DNA of 64,000 nucleotides from CAVTRI01 sp963737075 (GCA_963737075.1 CAVTRI010000001.1:1-64000), one strand, 5' to 3'; positions 1 to 9,274 are shown, numbered from the stretch's first letter. Numbers and translations are program-made. Notes: generated by a model from the letters alone, not told the origin.

Positions 1-499
1 TTGGCGCTCTCTCCTACGGCGGCGGGTTCGTCATCATCCCGCTCATGCAGCATGACGCGGTGTCCGGATACCACTGGATGACCGGGGCGCAGTTTCTCAA
101 CGCCGTGGCCTTGGGACAGGTGACGCCAGGCCCCGTCGTCCACACCGTGGCGGTGGTCGGCTACGCGGCGGCGGGGGTGGGCGGTGGGTTGCTCGCGGCG
201 GTCATCGCCTTCACGCCGTCGTTTCTGTTCGTGATGCTCGGCGGTCCTCGCTTCGACCGGCTGCGGGCCAACGAGTCGATCCAGGCGTTCCTCACCGGTG
301 CCGGTCCCGCCGTTGTGGGAGCCACGAAGGCTCGGCCATCCCCCTCGCCGACGCGATCAATCACCTGTGGCAGGCGGGTGTGCTCGCCGCGGTCGCCGTC
401 TGGCTGCTCGCCCTCCGCAAGGGCGTGGTGGTGCCCATCGTGGCCGCTGGCAGCGCCGGGGTGATCGCCGCCCTCGCCGGCGCCCCCGTGGGGGCGTAG
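1..499 (+). CDS. chrA: Chromate transporter ChrA, C-terminal part, cut by window edge and frameshifted
   Basis: This is the C-terminal half of a ChrA-type chromate/proton exporter of the inner membrane. Reading frame 3 opens with SYGGGFVIIPLM and then LGQVTPGPVVHTVAVVGY, both typical of the second ChrA domain. After GAGPAVVGA (about position 330) the frame breaks; restoring one base gives GSAIPLADAINHLWQAG and a hydrophobic tail ending at a TAG at 497-499. The 5' part lies outside the window. It converges on the kdp genes, with 3 bp between stop codons. The break looks like a one-base loss and may be a sequencing error. Family assignment is firm; whether the gene works is not known. Confidence 0.85.
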
Positions 500-502
500 C
501 GC

Positions 503-1652
503 TCAGCTCTCTTCGGGGACCAAGGCCTCGGCGTCGGCGGTATTCAGGACGCGCCGGGCGATGACGTGCACGTCGATGCCACCGCTCCGGCCTCGCGGAT
601 GATTCGGCGGACGATGGAGCCACCGCCCATGATCTCCTGCCAGCGGCTGCGCTGGCTGGACCCGATGACGATCTGGGTGATCTGGTGCGCCGGGCGAAGT
701 CGATGAGCGCCCGCGCCGGTCGTCTTGGCGAACTCGTGCCAGCGGGCGCCCAGGTCGCGGCGAGCCCCTCAACGCATCGACGGCCTTTTCGCCGCTTCGC
801 TGGTGCCCTCGTTGATCACGTGGACGACGTCGAGCTCGCCCTTGACCCGGGCCGCCATGCGCGCTGCTCGTCGCAGCAGCATGTCGGTGCCCGGGGCCGC
901 GGTCACGGCGACCATGAGGCGCTCGGTGGTCTCCCACAGCACCGTCGCCTGGTGGCGGCGCAGATGCTCGAGGAGCTCCTCTTCGGTCTCGTCGGCCAGG
1001 AAGCGCAGGGCAAGCTCCCGCAGGGCGATGAGGTTGTCGGTGTTGAAAAAGTGGGTGAGCGCCTGGGGCACCTTTTCCGGGGCATAGATGTTGCCGTGCA
1101 GCATCCGCCTGCGCAGCTGCTCGGGCGACGAGTCGACCAGTTCGATCTGGTTGGCCTTGCGCACGACCCAGTCGGGCACCCGCTCCCGCACCTGGGCGCC
1201 CACCATCTGTTCGACGGCGTCGGCCAGGCTCTCGAGGTGCTGGATGTTGACGGTGGTGATGACGTCGATGCCGGCGTCGAGGAGTTCCATGACGTCCTCC
1301 CAACGCTTCTCGTGGCGGCCGGAACCGGGCACGTTGGTGTGGGCCAGCTCGTCGACGAGCGCCACCTTCGGGTGGCGGCCGAGCACGGCGTCGAGGTCCA
1401 TTTCCTCCGGGAAGCGCCCCGGTACTCGACCTGCTTGCGGGGCACGACCTCAAAGCCGTCGAGCAGTTCTTCGGTCAGCGTGCGGCCGTGAGACTCCACG
1501 AAGCCGACAACGACATCGGTGCCACGCCCGAGCCGCCGCTTGCCCTCGCTGAGCATGGCGTAGGTCTTGCCCACCCCTGCCGCGGCGCCGAGGTAGATGC
1601 GGAAGTGCCCGGCCGGCTCGACGGCGTCCTGGGAGCGGTCGTCGAACGTCAC
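503..1652 (-). CDS. kdpD: KdpD N-terminal protein (KdpD sensor domain plus USP domain, no kinase), several frameshifts
   Basis: This encodes the cytoplasmic N-terminal half of KdpD, which in full-length proteins senses K+ and turgor. A GTG start at 1652 overlaps the kdpC stop (GTGA). The Walker-like GAAAGVGKTYAML is near residue 22, followed by LVDELAHTN and VNIQHLESL. The USP domain ends with IVIGSSQRSRW and GGGSIVRRIIREA. It stops at 503 after about 380 residues, without transmembrane, HisKA or ATPase domains; those are encoded separately at 6263-7738. At least four one-base breaks (near 1398, 790, 680 and 575) interrupt the frame. The one at 1398 is a missing G in CCCGGGAGG. The order kdpF-A-B-C-D places it last in the operon. 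Confidence 0.85.
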
Positions 1653-2245
1653 CGCAGGCGGGCCAGCGCCTCGTTGAGCTGCAGCACGTTGATGTAGCTG
1701 CTGCCGAGGAACCCCACTGCGCTCCGTGGGTGTTCTGGTGAATCAAGGCCAGCAGCGTCGAGGGAGCGATGCCGGTGGCCTTGGACACCATGGGGATCTG
1801 CACCATGGCGTCCTCAGGGGTGATGTCGGGGTCGTAGCCGCTGCCCGATGTGGTCACCAGGTCCGGCGTCGGGTTAACGCCCTGGGACTGCCAGTAGGCC
1901 ACGAGCTGCTGGGTGTTGTCCAGCAGGACCTTGGAGCGAGGACCGAGGTTGCTGGCTCCGGACTGGCCGCTGCGTTGTTGGCACCAGCGGGTTGTCCCCA
2001 CCAGGCACTGGCGGCTTGGCCTTCGGGTTGGCGGCGTAGGGGCCGGTGTCGTCGGGCCGCCCGTGAAACCACTGCGGGCTCGACCAGTTTTGCCCGATGA
2101 GCGTGGAGCCGTTGGCGGTGATGGAGCCGTTGGCCTGATGACCGAAAAACAGCTGCGCCAGGCCGGTCCCGGCCAGGGCGTACACGAACACCACGACGAT
2201 GAACACCAGGGCGAAGATCATGGAGCGGCGGAGGTGACCAATCAT
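1649..2245 (-). CDS. kdpC: Potassium-transporting ATPase subunit KdpC, frameshifted
   Basis: KdpC is the single-span chaperone-like subunit that raises ATP affinity of the KdpFABC K+ pump. The N-terminus (MIGHLRRSMIFALVFIVVVF) is the membrane anchor. It is followed by the conserved GSTLIGQNWSSPQWFHGRP and, after a break near 1965-1985, by VTTSGSGYDPDITPEDA and IALIHQNTHG-like sequence. A second break at about 1710 (TGGGGTTC lacking one G) separates this from FLGSSYINVLQLNEAL. The start lies 4 bp inside the end of kdpB, and the stop overlaps the GTG of the next gene. All key motifs are present once the frame is repaired, so the breaks are more likely sequence errors than decay. Confidence 0.88.
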
Positions 2246-2248
2246 TTC

Positions 2249-4312
2249 TCAGTACCAGTAGAGGCCGACGAGGATCAGGTCGATGAGCTTGATGAAAATG
2301 AACGGGACGATGATTCCGCCCACGCCGTAGATGCACACGTTCCGGCGGAGGATCGACGCTGCGGACGCGGGCGAAACGGACGCCCCGCAACGCCAGGGGG
2401 ATCAGCGCCACGATGACCAGGGCGTTGAAGATGATGGCCGACAGCACGGCGCTCGTGGGGCTGTGCAGCTTCATGATGTTGAGCGTGCTGAGCTGCGGGT
2501 AGGTCGCCGCGAACAGGGCGGGAATGATGGCGAAGTACTTGGCGACGTCGTTGGCGATCGAGAACGTGGTGAGCGATCCCCGGGTGATCAGCAGCTGCTT
2601 GCCGATCTCCACCACGTCGATGAGCTTGGTGGGGTTGGAGTCGAGGTCGACCATGTTGCCGGCCTCTTTGGCGGCGGTGGTGCCGGTGTTCATGGCCACG
2701 CCCACGTCCGCCTGCGCCAAGGCGGGAGCGTCGTTGGTGCCGTCGCCGGTCATGGCCACGAGCTTGCCGCCCTCCTGCTCGGTCTTGATCAGGGCCATCT
2801 TGGCTTCGGGCGTGGCCTCGGCGAGGAAGTCGTCGACTCCCGCCTCCTGGGCGATGGCGGCCGCGGTGAGCGGGTTGTCGCCGGTGATCATGACCGTGCG
2901 GATGCCCATCTAGCGCATCTCGTCGAACTTGTCGCGGATGCCCTGCTTGACGACGTCCTTGAGCTCGATGACGCCGAGGATCTCGGGGCCGTCGGCGACG
3001 ACCAGCGGCGTGGAGCCGGCCCGTGAGATGCGGTCGACGATCCCGTCGAGCTCGGCCGGAACGGAGCCGCCTCTCTCCTGCGACCACCGTTTGACCGCTT
3101 CCGCGGCGCCCTTGCGGATCTGCCGGTGATCGACATCCAGCCCGGACATGCGGGTGACGGCCGAGAAGGGGATGAAGGTGTGCTCGGTGTCCAGTTGCCG
3201 CTCCCGGATACGGAAGCGTTCCTTGGCGAGCACCACGATCGAGCGGCCCTCTGGGGTCTCGTCGGCAAGCGAGGCCAGCTGGGCGGCGTCGGCGACCTCC
3301 TGGTCGCTGTGGCCGCCGACGGGGACGAACTCGGAGGCCATCCGGTTGCCGAGCGTGATGGTGCCGGTCTTGTCCAGCAGCAGCGTCTGCACGTCTCCGG
3401 CCGCCTCGACAGCACGGCCGCTCATGGCGAGGACGTTGCGTTGCACCAGGCGGTCCATGCCGGCGATGCCGATGGCCGACAGCAGGGCGCCGATGGTCGT
3501 GGGGATCAGACACACCAGCAGCGACACGAGGATGACGACGTCGACCGACTGCCCGGCGTACTTCCCGAAAGGCTGGAGCACCACCACGACCGGAAGGAAC
3601 ACAATGGTCAGCACCGCCAGGAGGATGGTGAGGGCGATCTCGTTGGGGTCTTCTGCCGGTTGGCGCCCTCGACGAGGGTGATCATCCGATCGAGGAAGGT
3701 CTGGCCCCGCTCGGCGGTGATGCGCACGACGATGCGGTCGGAGAGGACCTTGGTGCCCCCTGTGACCGCCGAGCGGTCCCCGCCTGACTCCCGGATGACC
3801 GGTGCCGATTCACCGGTGATCGCCGACTCATCCACCGAGGCGATCCCTTCGATGATCTCGCCATCGGAGGGGATGAGGTCGTTGGCCTCGCAGACAACCA
3901 GGTCCCCCTTGGACAGGGCGGACGCGGGCACCCGTTCCTCGTTGCCGTCGGCATTGAGCATGCGGGCCTCCGTCTCGGCCCGCATGCGCCGCAGCGTGTC
4001 CGCTTGCGCCTTGCCTCGCCCCTCCGCCATGGCCTCGGCGAAGTTGGCGAAGATCACCGTGAGGAGCAGCCACGCCGTGATCGACCAGCTGAAGAGGCTC
4101 GGGTGGGCGATCGCCTCGATAAAGGTGATCACCGTGCCCACCAGCACCACGAACATGACCGGGTTCTTGACCTGCACCCGGGGGTTGAGCTTGAGGAAGG
4201 CGTCGACGAGCGATCTGCGGAGAATTCCCCGATCGAAGAGGCTGCGGGACTCGGCGACGCCGTGCGGGAGGGTCGCCGGCGGTCGCTGCGGAGGGGTGGC
4301 GGTGACCGTCAT
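2249..4312 (-). CDS. kdpB: Potassium-transporting P-type ATPase subunit KdpB, two frameshifts and one in-frame TAG
   Basis: KdpB is the catalytic P-type ATPase subunit of KdpFABC. Visible in order are the actuator motif TGES (after SVDESAI), the phosphorylation motif DKTGTIT, the nucleotide-binding region with KGAAEAV, MITGDNPLTA and the hinge MTGDGTNDAPALAQADVG, then C-terminal membrane helices ending GLYWY. Three defects occur. A missing C in a C run near 3650 and an indel near 2370 each break the frame. A TAG at 2910-2912 sits in frame between DEMR and MGIRTVMITGDN, where relatives have Lys, Arg or Gln. The start overlaps the kdpA stop (TGATG). The TAG is a base substitution and so unlike the other, indel-type errors. 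Confidence 0.92.
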
Positions 4313-6003
4313 CAGAAGAACTTCCCGTGACTCAGCTGCTCGACGATGGGGCCGAGGGAGACGGCGGGGAAGAAGGTGAGGCCGCCAATGATGAGGATGA
4401 CGCCGATCGTGAGGCCCACGAACATGGTGTTGTCGGTGCCGAACGTGCCGAGCGACGCGGGCACGAGCTGCTTGGCGGCCAGCGTCCCGGCGAGCGCCAA
4501 AGCCGGGATCATGATGGCGAACCGGCCGAGGAGCATGGCGAGGCCGCCCATGATGTTGTAGAAGGCAGTGTTGCCGGTGAGCCCAGCGAACGCAGACCCG
4601 TTGTTGTTGCCCTGCGAGGTGAAGGCGTACAGGATTTCACTGAACCCGTGCGGCCCGCCGTTGAGCGGGCCGGCCTGCCCGGCGGGGATGGCGACCGCGA
4701 TGCCGGTGATGATCAACACGACGATCGGCATGACGAGGGCGGCGAGGCCAGCCAGTTTGACTTCCCGGGCCTGGATCTTCTTTCCCAGGTACTCCGGTGT
4801 GCGTCCGATCATCAAGCCGCCGATGAAGACGGCGACGATGGCGTAGACGAGGATCGTGTACAGGCCGCTACCGGTGCCGCCCGGCGTGACCTCGCCGAGC
4901 ATCATCCCGGTCATGAGACCGAAACCACCCATCGGGTTGAACGAGTCGTACGAGGAGTTGGCGGATCCCGTTGACGTGTTGGTCGACGCCACCCCGAACA
5001 AGGCGCTCGACGTGTCCCCGAACCGGACCTCCTTGCCGACCGTGTTGCCCGTGTTGGTCTGGGTGACGCCGGCGGCCACGACGGCCGGGTTGCCTGTGTG
5101 TTCCGCGTAGCTCGTGAAGCCCACCCAGACGCCGAAGATGAGCACCATGGCGGCCAGCAGGGCGGCGCCGTGGCGGATGCTGCCGACCATCTTCCCGAAC
5201 GTGTAGGTGAGGGCGAACGGGATCGCCAGCAGGAGGTAAATGGACAGGAAGTTGGTGAGACCGGTCGGGTTCTCGAACGGCGTGGCCGAGTTGGCGTTGA
5301 GGAAGCCACCGCCGTTGGTGCCCAGCTGCTTGATGGCCTCCATGAAGCTGATCGGGCCCCGGGGGATGGTCTGGGTCACCCCGTTGAGGCTGTTGTGCAC
5401 GGTGACCGGCCCGGCAAGGGTCTGCACGCCGCCCTGGCCCACGAAGATCATGCCGGCCACGAAGGCGACCGGCAGGAGGATGTACAGGACGCAGCGGGTG
5501 ATGTCCACCCAGAAGTTGCCGATCGTCGGCGAGCCCCGACGGGAGAAACCGCGGACGAGGGCGATGGCGACGGCGATGCCGACCGCCGGGCTCACGAACT
5601 GCTGGACGGTGAGGGCGCCAATTTGCGAGAAGTACGACATCGTCGTCTCGCCGCCGTAGTTCTGCCAGTTGGTGTTGGTGACGAACGACGAGGCGGTGTT
5701 GAACGACAGCGCCTGCGGCACCTTTCCCATGTGCTGCGGGTTGAGGGGCAGCGACCCCTGGATGCGCAGGATCAAGTAGGTGATGGCGAGGGAGATGGCC
5801 GAGAAGATGACCATCGACCCCGCGTAACGCTTCCACGTCTGCTCATGCTCCGGGCCGGTCCCCAGGAGCCGGTAGATCGGCCGCTCCGCCCAGGCCAGGA
5901 AGTGCACCCGGCCGTCGAACACCGCGGCCATGTACGCGCCGAGGTAGCGCCAGGTGATCGCCAGCACGACGACCAGAAGCAGGATCGTCCAGAAGAATCC
6001 CAT
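4312..6003 (-). CDS. kdpA: Potassium-transporting ATPase subunit KdpA (K+ channel subunit)
   Basis: KdpA is the superfamily-of-K+-transporters subunit that selects K+. The 563 residues match the usual family length and are uninterrupted. The four selectivity-filter repeats are visible: TNTNWQNYGGE, QLGTNGGGF, FNPMGGFG and TSQGNNNGSAF. Ten or so hydrophobic helices run through the protein, ending GPIVEQLSHGKFF. It follows kdpF by 9 bp with no clear ribosome-binding site, which implies translational coupling, and overlaps kdpB by one base. It is the only large kdp gene on the minus strand here without a frameshift, which helps to show that the operon is a real, selected locus. Confidence 0.97.
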   Translation of the reverse strand: MGFFWTILLLVVVLAITWRYLGAYMAAVFDGRVHFLAWAERPIYRLLGTGPEHEQTWKRYAGSMVIFSAISLAITYLILRIQGSLPLNPQHMGKVPQALSFNTASSFVTNTNWQNYGGETTMSYFSQIGALTVQQFVSPAVGIAVAIALVRGFSRRGSPTIGNFWVDITRCVLYILLPVAFVAGMIFVGQGGVQTLAGPVTVHNSLNGVTQTIPRGPISFMEAIKQLGTNGGGFLNANSATPFENPTGLTNFLSIYLLLAIPFALTYTFGKMVGSIRHGAALLAAMVLIFGVWVGFTSYAEHTGNPAVVAAGVTQTNTGNTVGKEVRFGDTSSALFGVASTNTSTGSANSSYDSFNPMGGFGLMTGMMLGEVTPGGTGSGLYTILVYAIVAVFIGGLMIGRTPEYLGKKIQAREVKLAGLAALVMPIVVLIITGIAVAIPAGQAGPLNGGPHGFSEILYAFTSQGNNNGSAFAGLTGNTAFYNIMGGLAMLLGRFAIMIPALALAGTLAAKQLVPASLGTFGTDNTMFVGLTIGVILIIGGLTFFPAVSLGPIVEQLSHGKFF

Positions 6004-6012
6004 GGGCGGAGG

Positions 6013-6102
6013 TCAGAACCGCTCGGGCTTGAACATGGCCACGCCCAGGTAGATGAAAAGCAGCACGGACACCGCGAGGAGGATGCCCTGGGTGACGCTC
6101 AT
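6013..6102 (-). CDS. kdpF: KdpF, small membrane subunit of the Kdp ATPase
   Basis: This 29-residue protein reads MSVTQGILLAVSVLLFIYLG and ends with VAMFKPERF. A single transmembrane helix followed by the KPE-x-F tail is the KdpF signature; in E. coli the peptide stabilises the KdpABC complex. The ATG overlaps the stop of the preceding 27-residue gene (ATGA), and the TGA lies 9 bp before kdpA. Position, length and tail motif agree, so the assignment is firm despite the small size. Confidence 0.93.
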   Translation of the reverse strand: MSVTQGILLAVSVLLFIYLGVAMFKPERF

Positions 6103-6182
6103 ACCCGGTCCAGGGCCCAGATGAGACCCAGCATCGCCAACGCGAAGGCCACGATGCCCAGCACGACGAAGAAATCAGCCAT
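6099..6182 (-). CDS. 27-residue membrane microprotein at the head of the kdp operon
   Basis: An ATG at 6182 opens a 27-codon frame, MADFFVVLGIVAFALAMLGL followed by IWALDRV, which is one hydrophobic helix with a short basic end. Its TGA overlaps the kdpF ATG. Comparable tiny ORFs stand in front of kdpF in other actinobacteria, so I infer a second accessory membrane peptide of the Kdp complex or a coupling leader. Function is not established. Evidence is the overlap, the transmembrane composition and the position as first gene of the operon. Confidence 0.7.
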   Translation of the reverse strand: MADFFVVLGIVAFALAMLGLIWALDRV

Positions 6183-6262
6183 GGACCGATCATGGGCATC
6201 GGCCGTCTCAACAGAATCTGAACGGGCGGCGCTCTTGCTGAAAAAATTCTGAACGACGGACA
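6183..6262. promoter_or_regulatory. Divergent kdp control region with a repeated TCTGAACG element
   Basis: These 80 bp separate the minus-strand kdp structural operon from the plus-strand kinase and KdpE genes, so both promoters must lie here or just inside. The octamer TCTGAACG occurs at 6217-6224 and 6248-6255, 31 bp apart (about three helical turns), the second copy preceded by an A run. Binding by KdpE is my inference from position; no published KdpE box for this lineage was used. Confidence 0.5.
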
Positions 6263-7738
6263 ATGGGTGCCGTGCGCAAGAGTCTCACCGGGTCGGCGAT
6301 CGGCGTCGCCGTCGCCGTCGCGCTCGGCTTGCTCATGATCCCGGTGCGCCCGCACCTGAGTATCGCCACCGCCGGCCTGGTGCTCGTGGTGCCGGTCGTG
6401 GCCGGCGTGATCTCCGGCGGCTACGCGGCAGGAATCGTGAGCGTGGCCGCGGGCTTCCTGGTTTACGACTGGGCCTTCATCCCGCCGTACCGCACCCTCA
6501 CGGTCGGACAGGCGCAGAACTGGGTGGCCCTCGGCGTGTACGTGGTGGTCATGCTGCTCGTGGCCCAGTTGGTGGCTCACCTCAACGCGGCCCGGGCAGA
6601 GGCGCAGCGGCGGGCTGCGGAAACCCAGCGGTTGTTCGAACTGTCCGAGCTGCTCGTCGAGGACCGCTCGCTGCGGCAGCTGCTGGAGACGATCGTGCAC
6701 GCCGTGCGCACGGTCTTCGACGTGGCGGGGGTCGCCCTGCTCCTGCCCGAACCCGAGCCGGACGGCGGCCTCGCGGTGGCCGCCTCGGCAGGCGTGCCCT
6801 TGTCCGAAGAAGAGCTTCGCCGCCTGGCGCCGGCGTCGGGCATCCCCGTCCGCGTCGGCACCGCGACCCCGGCCCCTGGTGAGCTGAGGGCTCTTGCGCT
6901 CTCGGCGGCCGGGCGGCCGGTGGGCATCCTCGCCCTGCGCGGTCTGCCTCCGTCGCCTGCCGACCGGGACCTGCTTCAGACCTTCGCCAACCACGCCGCC
7001 GTCGCGCTCGAACGAGCGCAGCTGCGCGCGCAGGCGTTGCGCTCGGAAGCACTCGAGGAGGTCGACCGGGTTCGGCACGCCCTCCTGGGCGCGGTGTCGC
7101 ACGACCTGCGCACGCCGCTGGCGACCATGAAGGTGGCGTCGTCGACGCTACGGGAAGCCCCGGTTTCAGACAGCGACGCAAGCGAGCTGTACGAGCTGCT
7201 CGACGTGCAGACAGACCGGTTGACCCGTCTGGTCACGAGCCTGCTCGACATGACCCGCTACCAGGCGGGCGTCCTCAAGCTCGAGCGCTCCCCGACGTCG
7301 GCGCTCGATCTGTGCGGTGAGGCCCTGGCCGGACTGCGCCCGGCGCTCGGCGACCGGGAGGTGGACGTCGCGATTCCTGAGTGGCTGCCGCGGCTCGACG
7401 TCGATCCTGTCCTCGTCAGCCAGGTGCTGGTCAACCTGGTGGACAACGCCGACCGGCATGCCCCAACTGGAAGCACGATTTGCGTCGCCGCCGACTTGAG
7501 ACGCGAAAAGGTCGTCATGTCGGTGACCGATCGCGGCCCGGGCATACCCGTCGGGGACCGGGAGTCGGTGTTCGAGAGCTTCGTGCGCTTCGACACGGGC
7601 GGGCGGGCCGGTCTTGGCCTGTCGATCGCGAAGACGTTCGTCGAGGCCCACGGCGAGCGGATCTGGGTAGAGGACGTTCCAGGCGGCGGCGCCCGCTTCG
7701 CCTTCACCATGCCAGCCGCCACAGCCAACGGCAGGTAG
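6263..7738 (+). CDS. kdpD: KdpD-like sensor histidine kinase (DUF4118-GAF-HisKA-HATPase), lacks the N-terminal KdpD domain
   Basis: This membrane histidine kinase corresponds to the C-terminal half of KdpD. Residues about 8-110 form closely spaced hydrophobic helices (DUF4118), about 125-260 a GAF-like domain, and GAVSHDLRTPLATMK carries the phospho-accepting His. The ATPase domain has the N box NLVDNADRHAP, DRGPGIP and GRAGLGLSIAKTF. Its partner is the response regulator 8 bp downstream. It starts divergently from the kdp structural operon. The missing KdpD/USP half is encoded at 503-1652, so the sensor is split into two proteins. The frame is intact over 491 codons. Confidence 0.92.
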   Translation: MGAVRKSLTGSAIGVAVAVALGLLMIPVRPHLSIATAGLVLVVPVVAGVISGGYAAGIVSVAAGFLVYDWAFIPPYRTLTVGQAQNWVALGVYVVVMLLVAQLVAHLNAARAEAQRRAAETQRLFELSELLVEDRSLRQLLETIVHAVRTVFDVAGVALLLPEPEPDGGLAVAASAGVPLSEEELRRLAPASGIPVRVGTATPAPGELRALALSAAGRPVGILALRGLPPSPADRDLLQTFANHAAVALERAQLRAQALRSEALEEVDRVRHALLGAVSHDLRTPLATMKVASSTLREAPVSDSDASELYELLDVQTDRLTRLVTSLLDMTRYQAGVLKLERSPTSALDLCGEALAGLRPALGDREVDVAIPEWLPRLDVDPVLVSQVLVNLVDNADRHAPTGSTICVAADLRREKVVMSVTDRGPGIPVGDRESVFESFVRFDTGGRAGLGLSIAKTFVEAHGERIWVEDVPGGGARFAFTMPAATANGR

Positions 7739-7746
7739 CGCGGGAC

Positions 7747-8430
7747 GTGGCGAAGGTCCTCGTGATCGATGACGATCCGTCATTGCTGCGGGCCTTGCGG
7801 GTGGGGCTCAAAGCCGGCGGCCACGACGTGGTGACCGCGGCGAGCGGAGAGCAGGGGATCAGCCAGACGGCGGTGACGTCGCCCGACGTGATCGTGCTCG
7901 ACCTCGGGCTGCCCGACGTCGACGGCCTCGAGGTGTGCCGCCGGATCCGGCAGTGGAGCGAAGTCCCGATCCTGGTGCTCTCGGCCACCGAAACCGAGGA
8001 CCGGAAAGTTCGAGCCCTCGACGGAGGCGCCGACGACTACGTGACGAAGCCGTTCGGGATGGCCGAGTTGGAGGCGCGCATCCGCGCCGCGCTCCGCCAT
8101 CGCAAAGCGCCACCGGCAGAGGAGGAGATGACAACGCTCGCGGTCGGAATCGTCGAGCTCGACCTGTTGCACCACGAGGCCAAGCTCGAGGGCAGGCCGG
8201 TGGAGCTGACGGCGAAGGAGTTTGACGTCCTCGCCTTCCTCGCCCGTCACGCCGGCCGGACGTCGACCCACGAGATGATCCTCTCGGCGGTGTGGGGGTC
8301 GGGCTACCGGCGGGAGGTCCAGTACCTCCATGCGTACGTGCACCGGCTGCGCAACAAACTGGGCGACCCCTCGGGACAGCTGATTCGCACGGTGCCAGGG
8401 GTGGGGTACGTGTTGGCGGGCGGGGCGTAG
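7747..8430 (+). CDS. kdpE: Response regulator KdpE (OmpR/PhoB family)
   Basis: This two-component response regulator should activate kdpFABC when phosphorylated by the adjacent kinase. The GTG start gives VAKVLVIDDDPSLLRAL; the receiver has the acidic pair DD near residues 8-9, phospho-Asp in VLDLGLPD, Thr/Ser in LVLSA and Lys in VTKPF. A winged-helix DNA-binding domain follows (VELTAKEFDVLAFLARHAG, then VQYLHAYVHRLRNKL and the closing PGVGYVL). The length, 227 residues, is standard. It lies 8 bp after the kinase gene and shares its transcript. Confidence 0.93.
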   Translation: MAKVLVIDDDPSLLRALRVGLKAGGHDVVTAASGEQGISQTAVTSPDVIVLDLGLPDVDGLEVCRRIRQWSEVPILVLSATETEDRKVRALDGGADDYVTKPFGMAELEARIRAALRHRKAPPAEEEMTTLAVGIVELDLLHHEAKLEGRPVELTAKEFDVLAFLARHAGRTSTHEMILSAVWGSGYRREVQYLHAYVHRLRNKLGDPSGQLIRTVPGVGYVLAGGA

Positions 8431-8437
8431 GTGAGGC

Positions 8438-9250
8438 GTGGATCTCAACGACGTCGCTGACGAGCTGTACGGCCTGCCGACCGGAGAGTTCACCGCCCGG
8501 CGCGACGCCTTGGCGGCCGACGCCAAAAAGTCAGGAGAACCTGAGCTGGCGGCGGCCATCAAGAAGCTGCGCCGCCCGTCGGTCAGCGCATGGCTGGCCA
8601 ACCTGCTGGTCCGCGAGCGCGGCGGGGAGCTCTCGAAGTTGCTCGACCTGGGCGCCGCCATGCGCGATGCGCAGCGCCAGCTGGCGGCCGGCGAGCTCCG
8701 AACACTTTCCCAGCAGCGGCACCAGGTCATTCAGTCCCTTGCCGGTGAGGCCCAACGCCTGGGCGAAGCCGCCGGGCAGACGGTGAGCGAACCCGTACGA
8801 CGCGAGCTCGAAGGGACGCTCGAGGCCGCGCTGGCCGACGAGGCCGCCTCCGCCGCCCTCCGAGAAGGCCGGCTGACAGGCGCCCTCATGTACTCCGGTC
8901 TCGGGCCGGTCGAGGTCAGCACTGTGGATCGCCGCCCGGCCACGCCCGTCAAGGCCAGGCGCGGTCGGCGTGATCAGGATGCCGGGCGGCTCATTCAGGA
9001 AGCGCAGGCCGCCGTCGCCGACGCGCAGCGAGAAGCTGAGGAGCACGATCGGCTCGTGCAAGAGGCGACCGAGGAGCGGGTCCGCTCGAGTGAGGCGGTC
9101 GAGGATCTCAAGGGGCGGCTGGAGGAGGCGCGGGGTGCAGACCGGCTCGCCCATCAAGCCCTGCGCGACGCGACCAGAGCACGCGACGACGCCGCGACTC
9201 GACTCCGCGCCGCGCAGGAAGCGCTGGCGCGAGCCGAAGCGGGCCGGTGA
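8438..9250 (+). CDS. Uncharacterised coiled-coil protein
   Basis: This 270-residue soluble protein begins at a GTG 7 bp after kdpE. The N-terminal third (LYGLPTGEFTARRDALAAD, then KKLRRPSVSAWLANLL) is a module I have seen in many actinobacterial hypothetical proteins. From about residue 175 to the end it is rich in Ala, Glu, Arg and Gln with heptad-like spacing, which predicts a long coiled coil. There is no signal peptide or membrane segment. It may be cotranscribed with kdpE, but nothing ties it to potassium. Function unknown. Confidence 0.75.
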   Translation: MDLNDVADELYGLPTGEFTARRDALAADAKKSGEPELAAAIKKLRRPSVSAWLANLLVRERGGELSKLLDLGAAMRDAQRQLAAGELRTLSQQRHQVIQSLAGEAQRLGEAAGQTVSEPVRRELEGTLEAALADEAASAALREGRLTGALMYSGLGPVEVSTVDRRPATPVKARRGRRDQDAGRLIQEAQAAVADAQREAEEHDRLVQEATEERVRSSEAVEDLKGRLEEARGADRLAHQALRDATRARDDAATRLRAAQEALARAEAGR

Positions 9251-9274
9251 CTAGGTCCCCGCCCGGACCGGCCC

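Noticed and set aside
2275..3513. A 412-codon minus-strand frame inside kdpB
   Set aside because: It is the out-of-frame reading of kdpB, full of Arg and His; the kdpB motifs lie in the other frame.
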